A stretch of 57,363 nucleotides of DNA from Bacteroidales bacterium. GTDB lineage: Bacteria > Bacteroidota > Bacteroidia > Bacteroidales > Muribaculaceae. The stretch is from contig SFOH01000005.1 of NCBI GenBank assembly GCA_004552485.1, forward strand, positions 1 through 57,363, in the 5' to 3' direction. How positions within the stretch are numbered: the first letter of the stretch is position 1; the number at the start of each line of letters is the position of its first letter. Below are positions 15,625-25,182 of the stretch, in pieces. The notes beneath the pieces are model-generated. The model did not search any database. It was not told the DNA's origin and was given only the letters and a program-made list of their open reading frames with translations. A program made the translations under genes and the position numbers.

Positions 15625-18600
15625 TTAGAACTGAAGGTTAAGACCGAGAGTGAATGTGCGGGGACGCGGGTATGCACCGTTGTCGATGTGAGCGCCGTAT
15701 TCGCCGGGGAGAATCTCGGGGTCGAGACCGGTGTAGTCGGTGATGGTGAACACGTTCTCAACCTGGCCGTAGACGTCGAGGTTGGTGGCGCCGATCTTAG
15801 AGATGAGGGTCTTGGGCAGTGAGTAGGAGAGCTTGAGATATTTCATCTTCATGTAGGAACCGTTCTCTACATAGTAGGTTGAGAAGCGGGCCTCGTTGTT
15901 GTCGTCTGTGAGCGACAGGGCGGGGATTGAAGAGCCGGTGTTCGTGGGCGACCAGGCGTTGAGGATGTCGTGGCCGCGGTTGGTGGCGAGGTTGCCGTAG
16001 TTCATCGACAGGAGCTGGCGTTTCATGTGGTTCTGGATGTCGAAGCCGAAGTCGCCGGCGAAGAAAGCGTCGAGAGTGAATGCGCGGTACTTGAACGAGA
16101 GGTTGAGACCCATCGACAGGTCGGGGTTGGGGTCGCCGATGATGCAGCGGTCGTTGTCGTTGATGACGCCGTTGCCGTCGAGGTCGCGGTAGATGAGGCG
16201 GCCGGGAGCGGCGCCGGTCTGTGTGGCGTGGTTGGCCACTTCTTCGGCGGTCTGGAAGATGCCGTCGCAGACATAGCCGTAGTAGACACCCATGGGCTCG
16301 CCGGGGATGAGGCGCTGGTCACCGCCGATGAATTTCTGGCGTGAGTTCAGCTTGACGAGTTTGTTCTTGTACTGGGAGATGTTCAGAGAGCCGTTCCATG
16401 AGAAGTCGCCGTAGATGGGCGAGTTGTAGCCGAGGCTTACTTCCCAGCCGTGGTTCTTCATGTCGCCGGTGTTGAGCCAAACGGCGGCGTTGGCACCTGC
16501 CACGTCGAGGGCGGGCGGGATGGTGAGCATGTCGCGGGTCTTCTTGATGTAGTAGTCGGCGGTGAGGTTGATGGCGCCGCCCAGGAACTGGAGGTCAACA
16601 CCGATGTTGTTCTGTGTGGTGGTCTCCCATTTCAGGTCGGGGTTACCGGTGGAGGCGAGGGTGATACCCGAGGTGGTCGACGAGTTGGTGCCGTCGATGT
16701 CGTATGCGCCGTTGCCGGTGTTGAATATATAAGTTGTGTAGGAAGGATAGAGCGAGGGGATGTTGGCGTTACCGTTCTGGCCCCATGAGTAGCGGATCTT
16801 GAGGTCGGTCAGGATGTTGTTCTTGGGGAAGAAGTCCTCCTGGGTGGGACGCCATGCCAGGGAGAATGCGGGGAACACGCCGGTGCGGTGCTTCTTGGCG
16901 AAGCGTGAGTTCTGGTCGCGGCGGATGGTGAAGGATGCGAGGTAGCGGTCGGCGTAGTTATAGTCGGCTTTGCCGAAGATCGAGAATACTGACCACTGGT
17001 TCTTGCCGCCGCCTGAGCGCTGCTGGCCTGTGCCGGCGCCAACCTGCATGAAGTCTTCGTCCTCGAAGGCATAGCCCTCGCGTGAGCCGGTCAGGTCCTT
17101 GAAGGTGTAACCGATGGCCTCGGTACCGAAGAGGAGGTTGATGTGGTGGTTAGCGGCGAAAGACTTAACGTAGTTGGCGGTGTTGGTCCATGTCCAGGTG
17201 TCGCCCTGGCCGTAGGCTGAGCCGACAGAGTTGACGTCACCGGGGTTGGTGGCGCGGCCGCGTGTCACGTTGAAGTACTGAGAGTGCTCGACACCGATGT
17301 TCGATTTGAGGGTGAGGCCGTCGATGGGTTTCACCTCGAGGTAGGCGTTTCCGAGGATGCGCCATGATGAGAGGTCGTTGTCAGAGCTGTTGGCGATGAG
17401 CTGGCAGGGGTTGGCCAGGTCGGAGGCGATGAGGTGGAGGGGACGTGTCCACTCGCCGTCAAGGCCTTTCACGGGAAGAGCGGGGTGCTGGGACATGGCG
17501 GTGAAGGGGATGCCTCGGTCGCCGGCGACGTCGACGCCGCGGTTTGTCCAGCGGGCAACCATCAGGTTCTCGCCCACGGTGATGTACTTGTTGAAGTCGT
17601 AGCGAGAGTTGATACGGCCTGAGTAGCGCTCGTAGAAGGTGTCGCGGATGTTACCGTTCTGGTTGATGTAGTTCAGCGAGAACATCACTGAGCCCTTCTC
17701 GGTGTTGTTGGAGATAGAAGCGGTGAGGTTGTTTGTCCAGGCGGTGTGGTAGACCTTGTCCTGCCAGTCAGTGTTGGTGGTGGGATAGTTGGGGTCACCG
17801 GCCACGAACGGCTGGAGCACGGGGGTTGCGCCGCTGCCGTAGAGGACGTGTGAGGGAGCGATGCCGGAGTTGGCCGATGCGGCCCAGTAGGCCTGGCCCC
17901 ACTCGTCGGCGCTCAGCATCTTGTAGCGCTTGGCAATGGTCTGGGCGGAGGCGGCATAGTTTACGTTGATGGTCATGCGGTCGCCCTTGCCCTGCTTGGT
18001 GGTGATGATGACGACACCGTTGGCGGCACGCGAACCGTAGATCGAAGCGGAGGCGGCATCCTTCAGCACCTGCATCGACTCGATGTCGGCGGGGTTGAAG
18101 CAGTTGAGGTTGTCGGTGGGCACTCCGTCAATGATGTAGAGGGGGTCGTTGGAGGAGTTGGCCGTCGACATACCGCGGACGCGGATAGAGCCCGTACCGC
18201 CGGGGGCGGCGTCGGGGATGACGTTAACGCCGGGGAGCTTGCCGGCCATCGAGTTGAGGATGTTGCCGGAGTTCTCCGAGATGGGGTCCTTCATGTCCAT
18301 GACGGAGACGGCGCCGGTGAGGTCGGCTTTGCGGATGGTCTGATAGCCGACGACCACGAGTTCGTTGAGGACTTCGTTGTTCTCTTCCATGACAACGTTC
18401 ATGGAGGGAGCGGCTTTCATGGTAACGGGCTTGTAGCCGATGTAGGTGATGTTGACGTCGGCGCCTTCGGGAGCCTTGAATGAGAATTTGCCGTCAAGGT
18501 CAGTGGACACGGCCACGTTGGCCGACGGACAGAGCACGGAAGCGCCGATGAGCGGCTCGTTGTCAGTAGCCGAGGTCACGACGCCGCTGACTGATATCTC

Positions 18601-18663
18601 TCGTGCCTGGGTTACCAGCACGGTGAGAAAGAGCAGCACTGCGGTGAGAATGCTTTTTTTCAT
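15625..18663 (-). CDS. SusC-family TonB-dependent outer-membrane transporter
   Basis: A 1012-aa SusC/RagA protein: signal peptide to about residue 20, carboxypeptidase-regulatory-like domain about 23-100 (ISVSGVVTSATDNEPLIGAS), TonB-box-like region near LNELVVVGYQTIRKADLTGA, plug domain about 115-230 (GSIRVRGMSTANSSNDPLYI, then YGSRAANGVVIITTKQG), and a 22-strand barrel ending RPRTFTLGLNLQF. It imports oligosaccharides across the outer membrane with TonB/ExbBD energy, paired with SusD. It is first in the minus-strand operon, with a TAAATTTG -7 box about 80 bases upstream; no anti-sigma-interacting STN domain is seen, in agreement with control by the hybrid regulator. Confidence 0.96.
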   Translation of the reverse strand: MKKSILTAVLLFLTVLVTQAREISVSGVVTSATDNEPLIGASVLCPSANVAVSTDLDGKFSFKAPEGADVNITYIGYKPVTMKAAPSMNVVMEENNEVLNELVVVGYQTIRKADLTGAVSVMDMKDPISENSGNILNSMAGKLPGVNVIPDAAPGGTGSIRVRGMSTANSSNDPLYIIDGVPTDNLNCFNPADIESMQVLKDAASASIYGSRAANGVVIITTKQGKGDRMTINVNYAASAQTIAKRYKMLSADEWGQAYWAASANSGIAPSHVLYGSGATPVLQPFVAGDPNYPTTNTDWQDKVYHTAWTNNLTASISNNTEKGSVMFSLNYINQNGNIRDTFYERYSGRINSRYDFNKYITVGENLMVARWTNRGVDVAGDRGIPFTAMSQHPALPVKGLDGEWTRPLHLIASDLANPCQLIANSSDNDLSSWRILGNAYLEVKPIDGLTLKSNIGVEHSQYFNVTRGRATNPGDVNSVGSAYGQGDTWTWTNTANYVKSFAANHHINLLFGTEAIGYTFKDLTGSREGYAFEDEDFMQVGAGTGQQRSGGGKNQWSVFSIFGKADYNYADRYLASFTIRRDQNSRFAKKHRTGVFPAFSLAWRPTQEDFFPKNNILTDLKIRYSWGQNGNANIPSLYPSYTTYIFNTGNGAYDIDGTNSSTTSGITLASTGNPDLKWETTTQNNIGVDLQFLGGAINLTADYYIKKTRDMLTIPPALDVAGANAAVWLNTGDMKNHGWEVSLGYNSPIYGDFSWNGSLNISQYKNKLVKLNSRQKFIGGDQRLIPGEPMGVYYGYVCDGIFQTAEEVANHATQTGAAPGRLIYRDLDGNGVINDNDRCIIGDPNPDLSMGLNLSFKYRAFTLDAFFAGDFGFDIQNHMKRQLLSMNYGNLATNRGHDILNAWSPTNTGSSIPALSLTDDNNEARFSTYYVENGSYMKMKYLKLSYSLPKTLISKIGATNLDVYGQVENVFTITDYTGLDPEILPGEYGAHIDNGAYPRPRTFTLGLNLQF

Positions 18664-18742
18664 GCTATTAATTTGGAAAATTGGTTAGTTGATTAGTATT
18701 TGGTTTTCTGTGATTTCAAGGATGAGGGAGAAGATTGTGCGG

Positions 18743-18750
18743 CAAATTTA
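18743..18750 (-). promoter_or_regulatory. Predicted -7 box of the susC operon
   Basis: Minus-strand TAAATTTG matches the Bacteroidota TAnnTTTG -7 element and lies 80 bases before the susC start. No good TTTG -33 element is seen at normal spacing, as expected for an activator-dependent promoter. Confidence 0.5.
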
Positions 18751-18881
18751 CCTCACATATTATAAAGAGGTTATGAAAATCAAGTCAGAAGCTATAAAAA
18801 TTTTGGCCATGCAGAAAAAGTGATAAACAATGCAAGAAAAATCGCAGAAAGCGGCGGGCGGCAGGGATTGCGAGAGGCGAC

Positions 18882-19012
18882 CCCGAAGCCTGCGGCTTCG
18901 GGCACGGTCATGGAGAAAGAAAGAGAAAGAGGGAGAGCAAGGGAGAGCGAGGGGGATCGAGGGCGAGGGGCGCCCGGCGTGCCTGACCGTGCCCGGAGCC
19001 TGCGGCTCCGGG
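18882..19012. repeat. Paired hairpins flanking a purine-rich tract (REP-like element)
   Basis: Hairpin A CCCGAAGCC-TGC-GGCTTCGGG (18882-18902) and hairpin B CCCGGAGCC-TGC-GGCTCCGGG (18992-19012) share the core GCCTGCGGC. Between them GGGCACGGTCA pairs with TGACCGTGCCC around a GA-rich stretch of about 60 bases. The whole unit is therefore a nested inverted structure in the susC upstream region. Confidence 0.7.
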
Positions 19013-19063
19013 TCTCCGGCCGTGGTTGGGCGGCGCTGGAGAGCCGGCGCGCCCGGCCCGGCG

Positions 19064-21856
19064 TCAGCCCAGTTTGTCGCGGAGGGCGGACGGCGTCTCG
19101 TTGAAGGCCGCGCGGTAGCACTTCGTGAAGTAGGCCGGCGACGAGAAGCCGACGGCGTAGGCAATCTCGCTGATGCTCTTGTCTGTGGCCGTGAGCATGC
19201 GGCGGCCTTCGCGCAGACGCAGCTGACGAATGAGCTCGACAGGGGTGTAGCCCGTCAGCGCCTTAATCTTGCGGTAGAACTGCGAGTGACCGAGACCCAT
19301 CTCCGAGGCGATGTCCTCGATGCTCAGCTCGGGATTCGACATTTGCGCCGTGAAGATGTCGAGGAAGCGGGCATAGAAACGGTTGTCAATGTCGGCGGCG
19401 GGAGTCGGTGACGCAGACTCCGGCGCTGTGGACGAAGGTGCGGCGACGGGTCTGGCCCAGAGCTCGCGGATGCGGCGGCGGTTGGCGATGAGGTTGCGGC
19501 AGCGCGAGACGAGCAGTTCGGCCGTGAACGGCTTGGGCAGGTAGGCGTCGGCACCCGAGTCGTAGCCCTGGACGCGCTGATGGTCGAGGGCGCAGGCCGT
19601 GAGCATGAGCACCGGGATGTGAGAGGTCGTCACCTCCTCCTTGATGAGACGGCAGCACTCGAGGCCGTCCATGACGGGCATCATGACGTCGCAGATGATG
19701 ATGTCGGGGACAAGACGCATGGCGGCGGCGAGACCGGCACGGCCGTCAGCGGCTTCGTGGATGCGGTATTGGTCGCCGAGTATCTCCTTGACCAGCAGGC
19801 GCATATCGGCATTGTCGTCGATGACGAGGAGGACGGGGAGATTCTCCTGCGCAACCGGAGCCGACGGTTCTGCGACGGTGGTAGCGGCCGGGTCGGAGAC
19901 GGGGCCGACGCGGCGCAGCTCGGCCACGACCTCGGCGTCGGTGATGAGCGGAGCGGGCGTAGTGGCCGGGCCGTCGACGTGACGGACGGGGATGGTGACG
20001 GTGAAGACGGAGCCGACGCCGGGCGTACTTTCGACGCTGATTGTGCCTCCATGGAGCTCGACGAAAGCCTTCACGAGCGAGAGGCCGATGCCCGAGCCGA
20101 TGGCGGCGCCGTGGTCGGCGCTCTGGTAGAAGCTCTCGAAGATGCGGGAGATTTCGGAGGCGGCGATGCCGCGGCCGGTGTCGGAGAAACGCATCACAAG
20201 GTTCTCGCCCTCAACGGCATAGCTGACGGTGATGGCGCCGCCGACGGTAGTATATTTGATGGCGTTCGAGATGATGTTGAAGAAGATGCGCTCCATCTTC
20301 TCGGGGTCTACGGCGAGTGTGAGAGGCTCGGAGTCGGCCAGCGAGAGGCGGATGTCGTGGGCACGCGCGGCTTCGCGGAACGATTCCATCCACTCCTTGA
20401 CGGCGACGGTGAAGTCGATTTCGGCGAGGTTGAGGCTGAGGCGGCCGTTTTCGAGCTTGCGGAAGTCGAGAATCTGGTTGATGAGGCGCAGGAGTATGCG
20501 CGAGTTCTTCTGAATGAGCAGGGCGAGAGAATGTTCGCGGGGAGTGAGGCTTTCGGCGGCAACAAGCTGATTGACAGGCTCGGAGATGAGGGTGAGAGGC
20601 GTGCGCAGGTCGTGGGAGACGTTGGTGTAGAAGGCGAGCTTCGAGCGCGTGGCCTCGGCGATTTGGCGGTTGAGTTTCTTCTCTTCTTCGCCCTGCTTTT
20701 CGAGGAGCATGTTCTTGTGCATCAGCTCTTTCTGCACCCGTTTGTGAACCCAATAGGCGCGGAGCACCATGAAGAGGATGGCGATCACGAGCAGAAGGAT
20801 GACGATGGAGGCGTAGAAGAGCGAGGTCTGGGCGGAGTGCTTCTCCCAGTATGTGTCGATGCGCATCTTCAGCTCGCGCATCTTCTCGGTCTCCTGCTGG
20901 AGCGATTTGTCCTGGAGGAGGAGGATATCGGCGTTTGAGAGGTCGACGGGCGAGGAGGCGGGCAGACTGACGTCCTTCTGCGTGGGACGTCCTTTGAGGA
21001 TGTCGATGGCGGTTTTGAGGATGAGGTGGCCCTCGGTGGGATAGAGGAAGGTGGCGTCGATGGTCGAGTCAGCCACGGCGGCGATACCGATCTTGGGGGC
21101 GGCGTCGATGCCGATGATTTTCACGCGGTCACGGATGCCGCGGCGTTGGCACACTTCGGAGGCGCCGATGGCCATGCGGTCGTTGTGGGCGTAAATGATG
21201 TCGATGTCGGGATAAAGTTCAAGCAGTGAGTCGGTTACGCGCACAGCATCCTCCTTCTTCCAATTGGCGACTCCGCTGCCGGCGATGATGCCGCCCCCGG
21301 CGGTGAAGGTCTCGGTAAAACCCCGGTGACGCTTGGTGGCCGGTGTGCAGTCGGGCAGACCGCGCAACTCGATGGCGCGGGGAGCGCGGCCGAGCTTGTG
21401 GCCCAGGTTGAGGGCGTATGTACCGGCTTCGCGGCCGATGCCGAGGTTGTCGGAGACGATGCGCGACGTGTAGCTGTCGCCGTTGATTTCGCGGTCGAAG
21501 AGAACGACGGGGATACCGCGCTCGTACACATCTTTAATAATAGGCGTGAGAGCCTCCTCCTCGTTGGGCGAGGCGATGATCAGGTCGAAGCCGTTGTCGG
21601 CGAAATAGCGTATGTCCTCAACCTGGCGCGCGGAGTTGTCCTCGGCGGAGCGGATCTCCACGGAGACATCCTCGTGGAGCATGGCCTCGCGGAGCATCTC
21701 GTCGTTGGCCTTCGAGCGCCAGTCGTCGGAGGCGCACTGCGACACGCCTATGCGGTAGGTCTTCTGCTTCTCGCAGCCCGAAGCGCCGATGAGTAGCGCC
21801 CCCGCGAGGAGCGGAAACAGGATAAGTTTCTTCATTGTATTATTCATGGTACACAT
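19064..21856 (-). CDS. Hybrid two-component regulator with periplasmic sugar-binding sensor (BT1754-like)
   Basis: A 930-aa one-protein phosphorelay. In order: N-terminal signal/anchor (MKKLILFPLLAGALLIG), periplasmic-binding-protein domain of the LacI/ribose type about 34-315 (YRIGVSQCASDDWR, IYAHNDRMAIGA), a transmembrane segment about 345-370, HisKA with phospho-acceptor H415 in NVSHDLRTPL, HATPase_c (NIISNAIKYT, FSDTGRGI, GSGIGLSLV), a receiver domain with D723 in CDVMMPVMDG, and a C-terminal AraC-type helix-turn-helix ending ETPSALRDKLG. Most SusCD-linked hybrid regulators have a beta-propeller sensor; the sugar-binding-protein sensor is typical of the fructose-sensing levan regulator BT1754. 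ATGs at 21856, 21847 and 21835 are all possible starts. Expected to activate both flanking units. Confidence 0.94.
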   Translation of the reverse strand: MCTMNNTMKKLILFPLLAGALLIGASGCEKQKTYRIGVSQCASDDWRSKANDEMLREAMLHEDVSVEIRSAEDNSARQVEDIRYFADNGFDLIIASPNEEEALTPIIKDVYERGIPVVLFDREINGDSYTSRIVSDNLGIGREAGTYALNLGHKLGRAPRAIELRGLPDCTPATKRHRGFTETFTAGGGIIAGSGVANWKKEDAVRVTDSLLELYPDIDIIYAHNDRMAIGASEVCQRRGIRDRVKIIGIDAAPKIGIAAVADSTIDATFLYPTEGHLILKTAIDILKGRPTQKDVSLPASSPVDLSNADILLLQDKSLQQETEKMRELKMRIDTYWEKHSAQTSLFYASIVILLLVIAILFMVLRAYWVHKRVQKELMHKNMLLEKQGEEEKKLNRQIAEATRSKLAFYTNVSHDLRTPLTLISEPVNQLVAAESLTPREHSLALLIQKNSRILLRLINQILDFRKLENGRLSLNLAEIDFTVAVKEWMESFREAARAHDIRLSLADSEPLTLAVDPEKMERIFFNIISNAIKYTTVGGAITVSYAVEGENLVMRFSDTGRGIAASEISRIFESFYQSADHGAAIGSGIGLSLVKAFVELHGGTISVESTPGVGSVFTVTIPVRHVDGPATTPAPLITDAEVVAELRRVGPVSDPAATTVAEPSAPVAQENLPVLLVIDDNADMRLLVKEILGDQYRIHEAADGRAGLAAAMRLVPDIIICDVMMPVMDGLECCRLIKEEVTTSHIPVLMLTACALDHQRVQGYDSGADAYLPKPFTAELLVSRCRNLIANRRRIRELWARPVAAPSSTAPESASPTPAADIDNRFYARFLDIFTAQMSNPELSIEDIASEMGLGHSQFYRKIKALTGYTPVELIRQLRLREGRRMLTATDKSISEIAYAVGFSSPAYFTKCYRAAFNETPSALRDKLG

Positions 21857-21954
21857 TTCTCACGAATGAGAGCTTGTGATAATGGATATGAGTATGGTAG
21901 TTTTAAAATGGTTTGTCGAGTTGCAAGAAATAACCCCTTCTTGAAAAATCACTG

Positions 21955-21962
21955 CAAAGATA
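21955..21962 (-). promoter_or_regulatory. Predicted -7 box of the hybrid regulator gene
   Basis: Minus-strand TATCTTTG, a full TAnnTTTG match, about 100 bases upstream of the regulator start and back to back with the divergent fructanase promoter. Confidence 0.45.
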
Positions 21963-22069
21963 CGCAAAGTTTTATAAAAAACACACCCTTGTGTTGCACT
22001 TTTTATGCAATGCAGAAATTTTTATTGCCTGTGCAGAGAATTTCATACTCACCATACATATATAATAAC

Positions 22070-22077
22070 TACTTTTG
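22070..22077 (+). promoter_or_regulatory. Predicted -7 box of the fructanase-permease-kinase operon
   Basis: TACTTTTG matches TAnnTTTG and lies 46 bases before the GH32 start; the upstream sequence is AT-rich without a clear TTTG at standard spacing, in line with regulated expression. Confidence 0.5.
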
Positions 22078-22122
22078 TGCCACAATTTTCACTGAACAAT
22101 AACCCAACCAGGAAAAACTGAT

Positions 22123-23958
22123 ATGAACACCCAATCCCTGAAATTTCTTCTCGCAGCAGGCGCCGCTGTCTGCGCCGGCATCGTCCCGGCCACAGCCGCG
22201 AACGGCATCAAGGTCGAGCACCTCGGCGTGAACAACACCCTGGTGCGCGTCAACCCCGACAGCGTCCGCTGGCTGATAATGCCCGTCCAGGAGTCGTGCG
22301 ACGACGCCCGCGTCAACGTGCTGGCCGACGGCAAGCTCGAGCGCACCATATTCGTGCGCCTCTCCAAGAATCACACCGACTACACCGTGCCCCTCGACCT
22401 CACGCCCTACCGCGGCAAGAAGGTCGTGCTCGACATCGTGACCCCGCAGAGCCGCAGCTCCGTGCGCGAGGCCGCCAACGATGCCTGCTGGCAGGACATG
22501 GCGCTTTCGGACTCATACTCCACCGCCAACCGCGAGAAATACCGCCCCGCCTTCCACCACACGCCCCTCTACGGCTGGATGAACGACCCCAACGGCATGG
22601 TCTACAAGGACGGCGTTTGGACGCTCTGCTACCAGTGGAACCCCTACGGCTCGAAGTGGCAGAACATGACCTGGGGACGCTCAACCTCGAAAGACCTCGT
22701 CAACTGGGAGCATCACGGCCCCGCCATCGTGCCCGACGGCCTGGGCACAATCTTCTCCGGAAGCTGCGCCATCGACCGTGAGAACTCCGCCGGCTTCGGC
22801 AAGGACGCCATCGTGGCCATGTACACCTCCGCCGCAACAAGCCAGACTCAGAGCCTGGCCCACAGCACCGACGGCGGCAACACCTTCCATAAATATGCCG
22901 GCAACCCCGTCATCACGCTCGACTCCGAGTTCCGCGATCCCAACATGTTCTGGTACGCCCCCGCAAAAGAATGGGTGCTCGTGCTGGCACATGCCCTCGA
23001 GCACGAGATGCTCGTTTACACCTCCAAGGACATGAAGAACTGGACGCTTCAGAGCCGCTTCGGCAAAGGCCTCGGCGCCCAGGATGGCGTCTGGGAGTGC
23101 CCCGACCTGTTTGAGCTGCCCGCCGGCAAAGGCTCGAAGTGGGTTATGCTCGTGAACCTCAATCCCGGCGGACCTTTCGGAGGCAGCGCCACACAGTACT
23201 TCGTCGGCGACTTCGACGGCAAGACCTTCACTCCCGACCGCGACAAGAACGGCAATGTGCCCACAAAGTGGATGGACTATGGCAAGGACCACTACGCCAC
23301 CGTCAGCTTCTCCGACACTCCCGACGGCCGACGCACCGTCCTCGGCTGGATGAGCAACTGGCAGTATGCCAACGACGTGCCCACTCAGCAATACCGCAGC
23401 GCCAACACCCTGCCCCGCGACCTCAGCCTCTTCCGCGGCAAGGACGGCAGCTGGTACCTGGCCTCCGCTCCCTCGCCCGAGGTGGACGCCCTGCGCGCAT
23501 CGACGCCCGCTCCCGTCAACTCTTCCCTCTCCACAACTCCCGTCGTCTACACCCTCCCCGCCGACAATGACGGCATCTGCGAGATCGACGCCACCATCAC
23601 CGCCGCAAAAGGTCCTGTGACAATGACCCTCTCCAACGACAAGGGCGAGAAGACGCTCATCACCTACGACCCCGCAAAGGCAACCGTCTCCGTCGACCGC
23701 ACCGCCTCCGGCGTCACCGACTTCTCACGCGACTTCTCCGCTGTGACCACAGCACCCCTCCCCGCAAAGGTTAAAGCCCTCAGCCTCCGCATCTTCGTCG
23801 ACCGCTCCAGCATCGAGGTCTTCGCCAACGACGGCCAGGCCGTGCTCACCAACCTCGTTTTCCCGTCGGCCCCCTACTCCACCCTCTCCGTCTCAGCTGA
23901 CCCCAAGGCCACGCTGAAAGCACTGTCCGTTTACCCCCTCAAACCAACTGTCAAGTAA
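22123..23958 (+). CDS. GH32 fructanase with N-terminal DUF4980 domain
   Basis: A 611-aa exported glycoside hydrolase. Signal peptide ends near PATAA, with no lipobox, so periplasmic or secreted. A DUF4980-like beta domain covers about 27-125, followed by GH32 with all three classical motifs: nucleophile D155 in WMNDPNG, D272 in FRDPNMFW, and acid/base E325 in WECPD; then the GH32 C-terminal sandwich about 455-605 (IFVDRSSIEVFAND). This is the exo-acting levanase/inulinase pattern (compare BT1759, BT1765, BT3082), releasing fructose from beta-2,6 or beta-2,1 fructans or sucrose. First gene of a unit with the permease (30-base gap) and fructokinase. Confidence 0.94.
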   Translation: MNTQSLKFLLAAGAAVCAGIVPATAANGIKVEHLGVNNTLVRVNPDSVRWLIMPVQESCDDARVNVLADGKLERTIFVRLSKNHTDYTVPLDLTPYRGKKVVLDIVTPQSRSSVREAANDACWQDMALSDSYSTANREKYRPAFHHTPLYGWMNDPNGMVYKDGVWTLCYQWNPYGSKWQNMTWGRSTSKDLVNWEHHGPAIVPDGLGTIFSGSCAIDRENSAGFGKDAIVAMYTSAATSQTQSLAHSTDGGNTFHKYAGNPVITLDSEFRDPNMFWYAPAKEWVLVLAHALEHEMLVYTSKDMKNWTLQSRFGKGLGAQDGVWECPDLFELPAGKGSKWVMLVNLNPGGPFGGSATQYFVGDFDGKTFTPDRDKNGNVPTKWMDYGKDHYATVSFSDTPDGRRTVLGWMSNWQYANDVPTQQYRSANTLPRDLSLFRGKDGSWYLASAPSPEVDALRASTPAPVNSSLSTTPVVYTLPADNDGICEIDATITAAKGPVTMTLSNDKGEKTLITYDPAKATVSVDRTASGVTDFSRDFSAVTTAPLPAKVKALSLRIFVDRSSIEVFANDGQAVLTNLVFPSAPYSTLSVSADPKATLKALSVYPLKPTVK

Positions 23959-23987
23959 TCTCTAACGTCAACCTTACATAACCAATC

Positions 23988-25175
23988 ATGGAAAATTCTC
24001 AAGCAAAAGCCACGCACAAAGGCGGGACGTCGCTCATGCAGATTGTCCCCGTGATGTTCTGCTTCTTTGTGATGGGCTTCGTAGACCTTGTGGGCACCGC
24101 CTCCAACTTCGTCAAGCAAGACCTCAGCCTCACCGACTCCGAGGCCAACATCTTCCCCTCACTCGTGTTCTTCTGGTTCCTGCTCTTCTCCGTGCCCACG
24201 GGCATGCTCATGAACCACATCGGCCGCAAGCGCACGGTGCTTCTCTCAATCGTCATCACCGCCCTCTCGCTGGTCGTGCCCCTCTTCGGCGATGGCTACT
24301 GGGTGATGCTCGTGGCCTTCTCGCTCCTGGGCATCGGCAACGCCGTGATGCAGACCTCGCTCAACCCCCTCGTCTCGAACCTCATCAGACCTGACCGCCT
24401 GGCCTCGACCCTCACTTTCGGCCAGTTCGTGAAAGCCATCGCCTCGTTCCTCGCTCCCATCCTCGCCACATGGGGCGCCACGACACTCATGCCCACCTTC
24501 GGCCTGGGATGGCGCGTGCTCTTCCTCATCTACGCCGCCGTCAGCGTCCTCGCCGTCGCTGTCCTCGGCGCAACCCCCATCGAAGAGGAGAAGCCCGACA
24601 AGGCCTCCGGCATTGTCGAATGCCTCAAACTCCTGGGCACACCCTTCATCCTCATCTGCTTCCTCGGCATCATGTGCCACGTCGGCATCGATGTCGGCAC
24701 GAACACCACAGCCCCCAAAATCATCATGGAGCGCCTCGGCCTGCCCCTCGAAGAAGCCGCTTTCGCCACCAGCGTTTACTTCATCTTCCGCACCATCGGC
24801 TGCTTCCTCGGCGCCTTCCTGCTCCGCGCAATGAGCCAGAAGCTCTTCTTCGGCATCAGCGTGCTCATGATGCTCGCCGCAATGGTGATGCTCTTCCTCT
24901 GCGACTCGCTCACTGCCATCTACGTGGCCCTCGGCCTCATCGGCTTCGGCAACTCCAACATCTTCTCCGTCGTCTTCTCGCAGGCTCTGCTCGCTTCTCC
25001 CAAAGAGCAGAACGAGGTCTCCGGCCTCATGATCATGGGCCTCTTCGGCGGCACTGTCTTCCCCCTCGCCATGGGCTTCGCCTCTGACGCTATCGGCCAG
25101 GCCGGCGCTGTCGCCGTCATGACCATCGGCGTCGCTTATCTCCTCTTCTACACCCTTAAAATCAGAAAAGTATAA
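23988..25175 (+). CDS. MFS fructose/sugar permease (FucP/BT1758-like)
   Basis: A 395-aa inner-membrane protein with about 12 transmembrane helices, typical of the FucP branch of the major facilitator family (MGFVDLVGTASNFVKQDLSL in TM1, GMLMNHIGRKR in the TM2-3 loop). It lies between fructanase and fructokinase, 7 bases before the kinase, so its substrate is most likely free fructose brought in with protons. BT1758 in the B. thetaiotaomicron levan locus occupies the same position. Confidence 0.9.
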   Translation: MENSQAKATHKGGTSLMQIVPVMFCFFVMGFVDLVGTASNFVKQDLSLTDSEANIFPSLVFFWFLLFSVPTGMLMNHIGRKRTVLLSIVITALSLVVPLFGDGYWVMLVAFSLLGIGNAVMQTSLNPLVSNLIRPDRLASTLTFGQFVKAIASFLAPILATWGATTLMPTFGLGWRVLFLIYAAVSVLAVAVLGATPIEEEKPDKASGIVECLKLLGTPFILICFLGIMCHVGIDVGTNTTAPKIIMERLGLPLEEAAFATSVYFIFRTIGCFLGAFLLRAMSQKLFFGISVLMMLAAMVMLFLCDSLTAIYVALGLIGFGNSNIFSVVFSQALLASPKEQNEVSGLMIMGLFGGTVFPLAMGFASDAIGQAGAVAVMTIGVAYLLFYTLKIRKV

Positions 25176-25182
25176 CACAGAT

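Larger units (their letters stand above)
18664..19063. other. Intergenic region between the hybrid regulator and susC
   Basis: No credible gene in 400 bases. It carries the susC -7 box (18743-18750) and the paired-hairpin repeat (18882-19012). The 3' end of the hybrid regulator gene and the promoter of the operon it is expected to control meet here, so its binding site is probably within 18750-18880. Confidence 0.6.

Noticed and set aside
18905..18980. GA-rich tract as a simple tandem repeat or CRISPR-like array
   Set aside because: No constant unit or spacer pattern; it is an irregular purine-rich loop between two inverted arms.
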